Shown here: positions 1-7,026 of the stretch, piece after piece
How positions within the stretch are numbered: position 1 is the first letter of the stretch
Layout: each line of letters begins with the position of its first letter
Assembly: GCA_900539715.1 (NCBI GenBank)
Contig: UQDA01000007.1
Span: 1 to 64,000, forward strand
Length of the DNA stretch: 64,000 nt
Direction: 5' to 3'
Source: an uncultured Lachnospiraceae bacterium
Lineage (GTDB): Bacteria > Bacillota > Clostridia > Lachnospirales > Lachnospiraceae
Notes under the pieces: generated by a model
Told to the model about the DNA's origin: nothing
The model's input: only the letters and a program-made list of their open reading frames with translations
The model's database searches: none
Position numbers and translations under genes: made by a program

Positions 1-13
1 TATAGAAAAAATC

Positions 14-22
14 TGATATACT
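14..22 (+). promoter_or_regulatory. Extended -10 promoter element upstream of purA
   Basis: TGATATACT at 14-22 matches an extended -10 (TGn plus TATACT). The -35 would lie at or beyond the window edge. A short GTTCC/GGAAC hairpin follows at 29-44. This is a motif match only. Confidence 0.45.
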
Positions 23-110
23 AATCCTGTTCCGGATGAGGAACAATGATATTGAAATGTTTTGAGAAAAAGGCAGGAAAATGCCGCAGCACGGCAGAAT
101 GAGAGGAAAT

Positions 111-1400
111 ATGGTTAAAGCAGTAGTTGGAGCAAACTGGGGAGACGAAGGCAAAGGCAAGATAACGGATATGCTGTCAAAAGAAGCGGATATTGTGATA
201 CGTTATCAGGGAGGTGCGAACGCAGGACATACTATCGTGAATGATTACGGTAAATTTGCGCTGCATACGCTGCCGTCCGGCGTATTTTACAGCCATGTCA
301 CAAATGTTATCGGAAACGGAGTTGCACTGAATGTGCCCCGTTTATTTGCGGAAGTCAGGGAGCTGACAGAACGCGGTGTGCCTGCACCGCACCTGATGAT
401 TTCAGAACGGGCGCAGATGGTGATGCCTTATCACATTCTTCAGGACACTTATGAAGAAGCCCGTCTTGCAGGCAAGTCTTTCGGTTCCACCAAATCCGGC
501 ATTGCGCCTTTTTATTCGGATAAATTTGCAAAGATAGGATTTCAGGTGAGCGAGCTTTTTTGTGAGGAGCTTCTTCAGGAAAAGGTCAAACAGGTGTGCG
601 AGATTAAAAACGTGTTGTTTGAGCATCTGTATCATCAGGCTCCTATCGACCCCGAAGAGCTTTTGGATACGCTGCACGAGTACAGGGATATGGTCGCTCC
701 GTATGTAGGAAATGTTTCAGCGTTTCTGGATCAGGCGGTAAAAGAGGGGAAAAATATTTTGCTGGAGGGTCAGCTCGGAACGATGAAAGACCCTGACCAC
801 GGTATTTATCCGATGGTTACATCCTCTTCGACGCTGGCGGCATATGGCGCTATCGGCGCGGGAATTCCTCCTTATGAGATTAAAAATATCATCGCAGTGA
901 CGAAGGCTTATTCCTCCGCAGTAGGTGCGGGCGCATTTGTTTCGGAAATCTTCGGAGACGAGGCGGATGAGCTGCGCAGACGAGGCGGCGACGGCGGGGA
1001 ATACGGTGCAACGACAGGACGTCCCAGAAGGATGGGGTGGTATGACTGTGTTGCTTCCCGCTATGGGTGCAGGCTGCAGGGAACGACCGATGTGGCGCTG
1101 ACCGTTCTGGATGTGCTCGGCTATCTGGACGAGATTCCTGTATGCGTAGGTTATGAAGTTGACGGAGAGGTGACGAAAGAATTTCCCGTGACGTGGAAGC
1201 TTGAACAGGCAAAGCCTGTTTACGAGGTATTGCCCGGCTGGAAATGCGATATCCGCGGTATCCGCACATATGAAGAATTGCCGGAAAACTGCCGCAGATA
1301 TGTGGAATTTATCGAGGAGCAGCTTGGATATCCGGTAACGATGGTTTCCAACGGACCTGGCAGGGACGATATGATATTAAGAGAGAGCAGACTGAAATAA
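111..1400 (+). CDS. purA: Adenylosuccinate synthetase
   Basis: Joins IMP and aspartate with GTP to make adenylosuccinate, the first committed step to AMP, in the cytoplasm. The N-terminal GTP loop reads WGDEGKGK and holds the catalytic Asp. GGANAGHT carries the catalytic His. VTSSST and TTGRPRRMGWYD are family blocks, and the 429 aa length is normal. The start at 111 is chosen because AGAGGA lies just upstream and the family begins at this VVGANWGDEG; an in-frame ATG at 81 would add ten unconserved residues. The IMP-loop segment (EGQLGTMKDPDHG) departs from the common EGAQGTLLDIDHG form, which I take as a lineage variant. A strong terminator follows, so it is probably monocistronic. Confidence 0.97.
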   Translation: MVKAVVGANWGDEGKGKITDMLSKEADIVIRYQGGANAGHTIVNDYGKFALHTLPSGVFYSHVTNVIGNGVALNVPRLFAEVRELTERGVPAPHLMISERAQMVMPYHILQDTYEEARLAGKSFGSTKSGIAPFYSDKFAKIGFQVSELFCEELLQEKVKQVCEIKNVLFEHLYHQAPIDPEELLDTLHEYRDMVAPYVGNVSAFLDQAVKEGKNILLEGQLGTMKDPDHGIYPMVTSSSTLAAYGAIGAGIPPYEIKNIIAVTKAYSSAVGAGAFVSEIFGDEADELRRRGGDGGEYGATTGRPRRMGWYDCVASRYGCRLQGTTDVALTVLDVLGYLDEIPVCVGYEVDGEVTKEFPVTWKLEQAKPVYEVLPGWKCDIRGIRTYEELPENCRRYVEFIEEQLGYPVTMVSNGPGRDDMILRESRLK

Positions 1401-1424
1401 GGCGGCTCTTGTGCAGACAGGAGA

Positions 1425-1468
1425 AATCCCGTATAATGGGGCTGTAGCTTCATTATACGGGATTTTTT
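1425..1468 (+). terminator. Intrinsic terminator after purA
   Basis: A perfect 14-bp stem (1425-1438 with 1451-1464) is followed by a run of T. Confidence 0.93.
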
Positions 1469-1513
1469 ATACAAACAGGAAATATATACTTTTGCCATAG
1501 AAGGGGAATGGAA

Positions 1514-2176
1514 ATGGAACGATATGACCTTCCGGTATTATTTACGGAAAACGAGCGGGAAAAATATGTGGACTGGGCGTTGAAAAAGGAAAAGATTCTG
1601 TTCCCGACGGCGGTGCTGGCGGCGGTGCTGGACGTGTTCGTGCTGCTGGGAACGGTCTTTTATTTATGGGAGATGAGGACAGAACATGCTTATTTTTTCA
1701 TGTGGACATCACAGTGGGGAGACATTGTCATGAAGGTTTCCGGCGTTCTGGCACTCGTGCTGACCGGATTGGTCATCAAACCGCTGGACATTATCCTTGA
1801 CTTTATCTATAAAAAGCCCGAGGAGCCTAAAATGGTCACACTGATACCGTCTGAGGAAGGGATACATTATGCGGTATGCCGACAGAAAACAGAGCTGGAC
1901 AGCGGAGTGATCGCGTGGTCAGACTGGGACAGGGCAGTGTTTTTGGATAGCAATGAAATCGTACTGAATCATGAAAGATATCGGATAGGTGCGAATACAA
2001 TAGAAACGATATACCCGGAAAACAAACGGAAACGATGGATGGAACGTCCCGATGAAAAATATAGGAACAGTGCGGATTTAAGAATGACAGACCGGAGCCT
2101 GAGGGGCTTTTTGGCATCGCTTGAGGAAAAGAAAAAAGAAGCGGAATGGATGGAAAATAATCTGAAGACAGAATGA
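1514..2176 (+). CDS. Hypothetical membrane protein, YcxB-like layout
   Basis: About 220 residues with two predicted membrane helices (roughly residues 30-52 and 72-97). A soluble C-terminal half follows, with a beta-rich stretch (IHYAVCRQKTELDSGVIAWSDW) and a charged helical tail. Two N-terminal helices followed by a YcxB-like cytoplasmic domain is a pattern seen in small Firmicutes membrane proteins, but I cannot assign a function. The start at 1514 gives about 7 nt from AAGGGG; the ATG at 1508 lies too close to it. It precedes the LysR gene in the same orientation without a visible terminator, so co-transcription is possible. Confidence 0.7.
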   Translation: MERYDLPVLFTENEREKYVDWALKKEKILFPTAVLAAVLDVFVLLGTVFYLWEMRTEHAYFFMWTSQWGDIVMKVSGVLALVLTGLVIKPLDIILDFIYKKPEEPKMVTLIPSEEGIHYAVCRQKTELDSGVIAWSDWDRAVFLDSNEIVLNHERYRIGANTIETIYPENKRKRWMERPDEKYRNSADLRMTDRSLRGFLASLEEKKKEAEWMENNLKTE

Positions 2177-2210
2177 ATGGAGTGTTATACGCTCCGGGAT
2201 GGAGATGAAA

Positions 2211-3140
2211 ATGGCGGCAAATCTGGAATATTACAGAGTATTTTACCATGTGGCAAAGTGCGGTTCGGTGACGAAGGCGGCAGCAGAGCTGTCCTTATCC
2301 CAGCCGGCGGTGAGCCAGAGTATCCGGCAGCTGGAAAATGTGCTTGGGATGCGTCTGTTTGTAAGGAGCGCGAGGGGACTTACCCTGACGGCGGAGGGAA
2401 AGGTTCTGTATTCCTATGCGGAGGCGGGCTGCGGCCAGTTTGAGGCGGGAGAAAGGAATCTTCTTCAAATGAAAAATCTGGAATGCGGGGAAATTACGAT
2501 AGGAGCATCGGACATGACGCTGCGTTTTTTTCTGTTGCCTTATCTGGAACGTTTTCATGAGCGATATCCGGGCGTGCGTTTTCATATCACAAACGGACCG
2601 ACTCCGGCAGCAATGAAACTGCTGAAAGAGGGAAGGATAGATTTTGCGGTCGTGTCCGGGCCGCTTTTGACGCAGGATAATATATGTACGGTGCCGGTGC
2701 GCGGCATACGGGATATTTTTGTGGCGGGTCCTAAATTTGCGGAATATGCCCGAAAAGAGCAGCCGCTTTCCGTTCTGGAAAAACTGCCGCTTATCACACT
2801 GGACAAAGATACGTCTACGCGTGCATATGTGCAGCGCTTTTTAGAGGAACGCAATGTCCATATCCAGCCGGAATTTGAGCTGTCTACGAGCGATATGATC
2901 GTGCAGTTTGCTCTGCGTAATCTTGGCGTCGGATGCGTTGTAAAAGATTTTGCAAAAAAGGAACTGGACAGTGGGGAGCTTGTAGAGTTACAATTAAAAG
3001 AGCAGTTGCCTGAGAGACAGTTTTTGGTAGCGTCAGGAGCAAAGGGCGGTCAGAGTCTGGCTGCGGCGGAGCTTCTGAAGCTGATGACGGGCAATAGAGA
3101 AAAAGAATTGCGGAATACCGGGAAGGGAGAAAAAGAATGA
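2211..3140 (+). CDS. LysR-family transcriptional regulator
   Basis: DNA-binding regulator of about 309 aa. The N-terminal winged helix-turn-helix is clear: ANLEYYRVFYHVAKCGSVTKAAAEL, SQPAVSQSIRQLE, then LGMRLFVRSARGLTLTAEG. Residues 90-300 form the two-lobed LysR substrate-binding domain, and IDFAVVSGPL fits the usual effector pocket strand. The ATG at 2211 lies about 6 nt from GGAG and gives the family's normal N-terminus; ATGs at 2199 and 2205 are alternatives. It overlaps the HAD gene by 4 nt, so the two are translationally coupled. The effector is unknown. Confidence 0.9.
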   Translation: MAANLEYYRVFYHVAKCGSVTKAAAELSLSQPAVSQSIRQLENVLGMRLFVRSARGLTLTAEGKVLYSYAEAGCGQFEAGERNLLQMKNLECGEITIGASDMTLRFFLLPYLERFHERYPGVRFHITNGPTPAAMKLLKEGRIDFAVVSGPLLTQDNICTVPVRGIRDIFVAGPKFAEYARKEQPLSVLEKLPLITLDKDTSTRAYVQRFLEERNVHIQPEFELSTSDMIVQFALRNLGVGCVVKDFAKKELDSGELVELQLKEQLPERQFLVASGAKGGQSLAAAELLKLMTGNREKELRNTGKGEKE

Positions 3141-3739
3141 TCAGAACTGTTATTTTTGACATTGGGAATGTACTGGCGGGCTTTGACTGGTATTCTTTTT
3201 TCAGAAAACAGGGATTTTCAGAGGAAATGTGCGCACGGCTCGGGAGAGCGACGGTGCAGAGCGATGACTGGAAGGAATATGACAGGGGATGTGTCAGCGA
3301 TGAGCGGATGCTGGAACTGTTCTGTGAAAATGATCCGGAGATTGCGGGAGAGATCCGGCAGGCCCTGGATGATTTCCACGGACTCGTGACACCTTATGAT
3401 TATGCGATAGAGTGGGTAAAAGAGTTGAAGCAAAAAGGATATCAGGTGCTTGTACTGTCGAATTTTTCGGACAAGGCATTAAAGGAATGCTGGCATGCGC
3501 TGGATTTTTTGCCGTATACGGATGGAGGAATTTTGTCCTTTCAGGATAAAGTAATTAAGCCGATGCCGGAGATTTACCGGCTGATCCTGGACCGTTACCG
3601 ATTAAAGCCTGAAGAGTGTGTTTTCATGGATGATGCAAAACAGAACGTGGAGGGAGCAAAAGCTGCCGGAATTCATGCGTTTGTATTTGAAAACTATGCT
3701 CAGGCAAAAAAAGAGCTGGAAAAATCAGGAGTAAGATGA
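3137..3739 (+). CDS. HAD-superfamily phosphatase (YihX/epoxide-hydrolase N-terminal type)
   Basis: Small-molecule phosphatase of 200 aa. Motif I is FDIGNVLAGFD with the nucleophile Asp, motif II is LVLSNFSD, motif III Lys is in DKVIKPMPEIY, and motif IV is FMDDAKQNVEGA. This is the IA variant 3 pattern (DxGNV). The cap is the alpha-helical insert at about residues 18-85. Family members dephosphorylate sugar phosphates or nucleotides, but the substrate cannot be read here. It overlaps the LysR gene through ATGA, and the corA start lies 15 nt downstream, suggesting one operon. Confidence 0.88.
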   Translation: MIRTVIFDIGNVLAGFDWYSFFRKQGFSEEMCARLGRATVQSDDWKEYDRGCVSDERMLELFCENDPEIAGEIRQALDDFHGLVTPYDYAIEWVKELKQKGYQVLVLSNFSDKALKECWHALDFLPYTDGGILSFQDKVIKPMPEIYRLILDRYRLKPEECVFMDDAKQNVEGAKAAGIHAFVFENYAQAKKELEKSGVR

Positions 3740-3754
3740 GGCGAGGGCTTTTTT

Positions 3755-4696
3755 ATGGTAAAAAAATATATTACACAGGGGAATATCCTGACGGAGGTGG
3801 AAAAGGCGGGGCCGGGCTGCTGGATAAACCTTGTTGCCCCCACGCTGGAGGAATGTGCGGAGATAGCGCAGCAGTACGGCATCGATCTGTCGGACGTGCG
3901 TGCGGCGCTGGATGATGAGGAGAGCTCCCGTGTGGATGTGAGCAATGAATATACGTTGATCTTGTTTGACGTTCCTTCGCTGGAATATCGTCATGAAAGG
4001 GAGGCATATACGACAATTCCGTTGGGACTGATCCTTGTGGACGATGTGCTTTTGACAGTGTGCGCAGAGCAGACGCCGGTTTTGAAAAATTTTATGGAAA
4101 ATACGGTAAAGGAATTTTCCACAAAGAAGCAGATGCGCTTCATTTATCAGATTTTTTTGCGTTCCTGTATGCTTTATCAGTCTTATCTGCGGATCGTGGA
4201 CAGAAAACGGAAGGAGATTGAGGCGCATATCAGTGAGGATACGGAGGAAATGGAGCTGATCGATCTTCACGAGCTGGAATCCAACCTTGTTTATTTCGAT
4301 ACGTCTCTGCGGGCAAATAAGGTGGTGCTGGAACGGCTGATGCGCTACAGCCGTATCAAGAAATATCCGGAAGACCAGGATCTTCTGGAGGATGTGGTCG
4401 TGGAAAATCAGCAGGCGATTGAAATGACCCGTATTTACAGGGATATCATTCAGGGTACGAGGGAGCTGTTATCTTCTGTAATGGATAATCGGCTGAATAA
4501 TGCCATGAAATATCTGGCGTCTATCACGATCGTAATGGCGATACCGACGATCATTTCGGGAATTTACGGAATGAACGTTGCGGAAAAGTGGATGCCTCTG
4601 GCAGAAACACCCTACGGGTTCGGGATTATATGTCTGTTGATCTTACTGGGCTGCATTATTGTGATACGAATCCTGAAAAAGAGAAAAATGCTGTAA
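3755..4696 (+). CDS. corA: CorA-family Mg2+/divalent cation channel
   Basis: Pentameric inner-membrane Mg2+ transporter of 313 aa. A long N-terminal cytoplasmic alpha/beta domain is followed by the coiled stalk helix (about 130-245) and two C-terminal membrane helices. The selectivity motif YGMN sits at residues 271-274 after helix 1 (ITIVMAIPTIISGI), and the basic tail KKRKML follows helix 2. The sequence fits the CorA-like YfjQ-type branch common in Firmicutes. It lies directly downstream of the HAD gene in an apparent operon. Whether it carries Mg2+, Co2+ or Ni2+ cannot be told from sequence. Confidence 0.92.
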   Translation: MVKKYITQGNILTEVEKAGPGCWINLVAPTLEECAEIAQQYGIDLSDVRAALDDEESSRVDVSNEYTLILFDVPSLEYRHEREAYTTIPLGLILVDDVLLTVCAEQTPVLKNFMENTVKEFSTKKQMRFIYQIFLRSCMLYQSYLRIVDRKRKEIEAHISEDTEEMELIDLHELESNLVYFDTSLRANKVVLERLMRYSRIKKYPEDQDLLEDVVVENQQAIEMTRIYRDIIQGTRELLSSVMDNRLNNAMKYLASITIVMAIPTIISGIYGMNVAEKWMPLAETPYGFGIICLLILLGCIIVIRILKKRKML

Positions 4697-4738
4697 TTGC
4701 TAAAAACAGACTGCGGACGGCAGAAGGGGAGGAATAGA

Positions 4739-4954
4739 ATGAAGCAGAAAAAAACACCAAAACAGATTGCGGCTCTTGCAGGCGTTGTGATTCTTGTGGC
4801 GATGTATGTGATCACGCTGGTGCTGGCGTTGTCCGGTTTTGAGGGATGGGAAAAGATGTTTTCCGGCTGTGTGGTGTCTACCATCGCAATCCCGATTCTT
4901 TTATGGGTATTTATCTGGATTTACGGTAAGACAAAGGGAGGAAAAGAAGAATGA
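4739..4954 (+). CDS. Small two-helix membrane protein
   Basis: 71-residue protein with a basic N-terminus (MKQKKTPK) and two membrane helices at about 10-32 and 44-65, ending in GKTKGGKEE. The start follows a good GGGAGGA site. Its stop overlaps the start of the SGNH hydrolase by 4 nt, so the two are coupled. No family function is recognised; the layout is frequent in Lachnospiraceae hypothetical proteins. Confidence 0.75.
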   Translation: MKQKKTPKQIAALAGVVILVAMYVITLVLALSGFEGWEKMFSGCVVSTIAIPILLWVFIWIYGKTKGGKEE

Positions 4955-5619
4955 TTTTTGAACATATGGACAGGATCGTTTTTGCAGGAGATTCCGTAAC
5001 GGATATGGAGAGCGCCCAGCCTGTGGGCGAAGGATTGTTTGATAATGTCGGGAAAAGCTATGTGAGAATCGTGGAAAATATGCTGGCAGCGTGGTATCCG
5101 GAGAGATATGTGCGTGTGACCAATTCGGGAATTTCTGGCAATACCAGCAGAGATCTTCTGGCTCGGTTTGAACGGGATGTGGTGTCGCTCAAACCGGACT
5201 GGGTTTCCATTTGTATCGGTATCAATGATGTGTGGAGACAGTTCGACAGCCCTGCAATTCCTGATGAACAGGTGATGCCGGAGGAATATGAGGCAAATCT
5301 GGAAAAGATGATCTGTTCGGTGAAAGACTCTGTAAAGGGAATTTTTATTCTGACGCCTTATTATATGGAGCCAAACCGGGAGGACTGGATGAGAAAGCGA
5401 ATGGATGAATACGGTGCTGTGTGCAGAAAGCTTTCCGAAAAATACGGATGCAGACTGGTAGATTTACAGCAGGTATTCGATGAGTATTTTCAATATCGTC
5501 ATTCTTCCTATATTGCATGGGACAGAGTGCATCCGAATCTGATCGGTGCAACTGTGATTGCGCGGGCGTTTCTGGAAAAATGCGGGTTTGATTATGGATA
5601 TCATGCCGGAAAAGCATGA
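4951..5619 (+). CDS. SGNH/GDSL-family hydrolase (esterase/lipase-like)
   Basis: Cytoplasmic-looking 222-aa esterase with no signal peptide. All SGNH blocks are present: block I AGDSVTD (nucleophile Ser), block II SGISGNTSRD (oxyanion Gly), block III GINDVW (Asn), and block V WDRVHPN (Asp and His). Members deacetylate sugars or hydrolyse small esters. It is coupled to the preceding small membrane protein, but the natural substrate is unknown. Confidence 0.92.
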   Translation: MIFEHMDRIVFAGDSVTDMESAQPVGEGLFDNVGKSYVRIVENMLAAWYPERYVRVTNSGISGNTSRDLLARFERDVVSLKPDWVSICIGINDVWRQFDSPAIPDEQVMPEEYEANLEKMICSVKDSVKGIFILTPYYMEPNREDWMRKRMDEYGAVCRKLSEKYGCRLVDLQQVFDEYFQYRHSSYIAWDRVHPNLIGATVIARAFLEKCGFDYGYHAGKA

Positions 5620-5689
5620 TCGGAACAAAAGCGGACCCGGAGAGAGGATTTAGTAATCCGGAAACGTGAATAGAGAGCAGATTTTTCGC

Positions 5690-5718
5690 TTGCACAAATC
5701 AGGGCGGTGGGATATAAT
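5690..5718 (+). promoter_or_regulatory. Sigma-A promoter for the SEC-C gene
   Basis: TTGCAC at 5690-5695 and TATAAT at 5713-5718 are separated by exactly 17 bp, about 110 bp upstream of the SEC-C start. Confidence 0.8.
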
Positions 5719-5828
5719 GGCTGTATCAATCCGCCCGGGGCCGACAGAATGAAACGGCTGAGTTTTGGCAGAGATTTTATGCCGGGTGGCTTACTGCCGA
5801 CGGAAAAATTAAATTGAGGTGAAGAAAC

Positions 5829-6335
5829 ATGGCATTATTAAATCAGTGGAGAGATATGGCATATGACCAGAGCGCAGACAAAGGACAGCTGCAGAGATTC
5901 TGGGCATCTTATTTTGAAAAAGAGAAAAACATTTATGCAGAGCTGCTGAAAAATCCGGCAGAGACAGTAAAAGGTACTGTTAAAGAGCTGGCTGAGAAGT
6001 ATGGCGTTGACATCATGACAATGACAGGATTTCTGGACGGCATCAATGACAGTCTGAAGGAAGCAAATCCCATTGAAGAAATGGAAGAGGATACTGTAGT
6101 AAATCTTGGCTTCGATACCCCCCTTCTGTATAAGAATATGGTTGCGGCTGAAGCAGACTGGCTTTACAATCTTCCGGAGTGGAATGAGATTTATGATGAA
6201 GAGACCAGAAAGCAGCTCTACAAAGAGCAGAAGAGCTCTACAACTGTAGTAAAAGCGGAGAAGGTATATCCGAATGATCCCTGTCCGTGCGGCAGCGGCA
6301 AAAAATATAAAAAGTGCTGCGGAAAAAATAAATAA
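5829..6335 (+). CDS. SEC-C motif metal-binding protein
   Basis: 168-aa acidic helical protein ending in the SEC-C zinc motif PCPCGSGKKYKKCCG, the same metal-binding tail found on SecA. The body (about 1-140) is all-helical and recognisable only as a conserved Firmicutes hypothetical. The motif suggests zinc binding and perhaps contact with ribosome or translocase partners, but that is inference from other SEC-C proteins. It is a single-gene unit with its own promoter and terminator. The start follows GAGGTGAAGAAAC. Confidence 0.85.
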   Translation: MALLNQWRDMAYDQSADKGQLQRFWASYFEKEKNIYAELLKNPAETVKGTVKELAEKYGVDIMTMTGFLDGINDSLKEANPIEEMEEDTVVNLGFDTPLLYKNMVAAEADWLYNLPEWNEIYDEETRKQLYKEQKSSTTVVKAEKVYPNDPCPCGSGKKYKKCCGKNK

Positions 6336-6347
6336 GGCATGTAACAG

Positions 6348-6392
6348 ACCCGGCAGTTTGCATGAAAAATGCAGATGGCCGGGTTTTATTTT
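6348..6392 (+). terminator. Intrinsic terminator after the SEC-C gene
   Basis: ACCCGGC (6348-6354) pairs with GCCGGGT (6378-6384), with an inner TTTGCAT/ATGCAGA-type stem and a T-rich tail. Confidence 0.88.
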
Positions 6393-6400
6393 ATCCGTCA

Positions 6401-6435
6401 AAAATCAAAATTGATTTAAATCAATTCTTGATTTT
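6401..6435. promoter_or_regulatory. FNR/CRP-like nested palindrome
   Basis: AATTGATTTAAATCAATT at 6409-6426 is a perfect 18-bp palindrome. Its core TTGAT-N4-ATCAA is the textbook FNR-box consensus. Outer arms AAAATCAA (6401-6408) and TTGATTTT (6428-6435) extend it with a 1-nt offset. It sits directly upstream of and overlapping a promoter, as expected for a CRP/FNR-family site. Confidence 0.65.
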
Positions 6436-6456
6436 GGGGGTACGGGTTCATATAAA
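6428..6456 (+). promoter_or_regulatory. Promoter overlapping the FNR-like palindrome
   Basis: TTGATT (6428-6433) and TATAAA (6451-6456) are 17 bp apart. The palindrome centre (6417.5) is about 45 bp upstream of the expected start point, close to the class II activator position. Repression by occlusion of the -35 is the alternative. Confidence 0.55.
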
Positions 6457-6507
6457 ATAAAATCGACAATATAAATTTTGTTTGATACAAAGGAAGGAAG
6501 ACAAAGC

Positions 6508-6567
6508 GTGAGAGCACATACGTTGAAATATCAAATCGGGCGGAATAAGCGCAGAAAGAAGAGATAA
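6508..6567 (+). CDS. Possible 19-residue basic micro-ORF
   Basis: A GTG start lies 10 nt after AGGAAGG and opens 19 codons ending in TAA. The product would start VRAHTLKYQ and end NKRRKKR, so it is strongly basic. It falls between the FNR-like promoter (6428-6456) and the thrS T-box promoter. It could be a small regulatory or leader peptide, or chance. The ribosome site and reading frame are seen directly; expression is inference. Confidence 0.33.
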   Translation: MRAHTLKYQIGRNKRRKKR

Positions 6568-6592
6568 GTATCTTTTCTGAAAAAGAAAACTC

Positions 6593-6621
6593 TTTACAAA
6601 TCCGAAAAGTTGGATTAAGAT
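6593..6621 (+). promoter_or_regulatory. Promoter for the thrS T-box leader
   Basis: TTTACA (6593-6598) and TAAGAT (6616-6621) are separated by 17 bp, placing transcription start near 6628, just before T-box stem I. Confidence 0.7.
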
Positions 6622-6627
6622 AGGGGC

Positions 6628-6892
6628 ATAATATGAAAATGCGTTGAAGAGAAGAGTAGGCTGGAGGATGTGACAGAGAGCGGCGCCTGCATCGGGAAGA
6701 TGCTGTGCTGGAAGCGCCGGGACAAAGACCAGACCGAAGACCGGCTCTGAGCGGCCTTAATACGGCACGGTGATTCCGTTATCATCAGAATGAGTGGCTT
6801 TGGCATTTTATGTCAGGCAAGCTGGGTGGAACCGCGTGATAAGCGCCCCATGCAAGGATAAGTTACAGTTGTCCGCGCATGGGGCTTTTTTA
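6628..6892 (+). promoter_or_regulatory. T-box riboswitch controlling thrS
   Basis: A tRNA-sensing leader that allows thrS transcription when uncharged tRNA-Thr accumulates. The T-box sequence GGTGGAACCGCG is at 6825-6836, followed by the terminator. The stem I signature AGAGAAGAGTAGG starts at about 6649. A threonine codon ACC at 6740-6742, after GAAG and before the CTGAGC element, is the probable specifier. The bulge reads UGGA, which would pair with a tRNA ending in UCCA, i.e. discriminator U. Stem borders are approximate. Confidence 0.93.
6843..6892 (+). terminator. T-box regulated terminator
   Basis: GCCCCATGC pairs with GCATGGGGC (6877-6885) and is followed by seven T. The alternative pairing with the T-box sequence forms the antiterminator. 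Confidence 0.92.
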
Positions 6893-7026
6893 TTCGACAG
6901 GAAAGTTGTTTTCTTATCAGGAAAAGAAACATGATTGGGCGCATTTTCGCAAAAGATAAGCATTACCTGAGGGAGTACCTGGGTGTAACGCGAATGTGCT
7001 CTCGACGCGGCAGAATGGAGGTTAAA

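Noticed and set aside
889..1269. Minus-strand frame within purA as a gene
   Set aside because: It mirrors the purA coding strand and has no ribosome site or domain; the same applies to other long antisense frames in the window.
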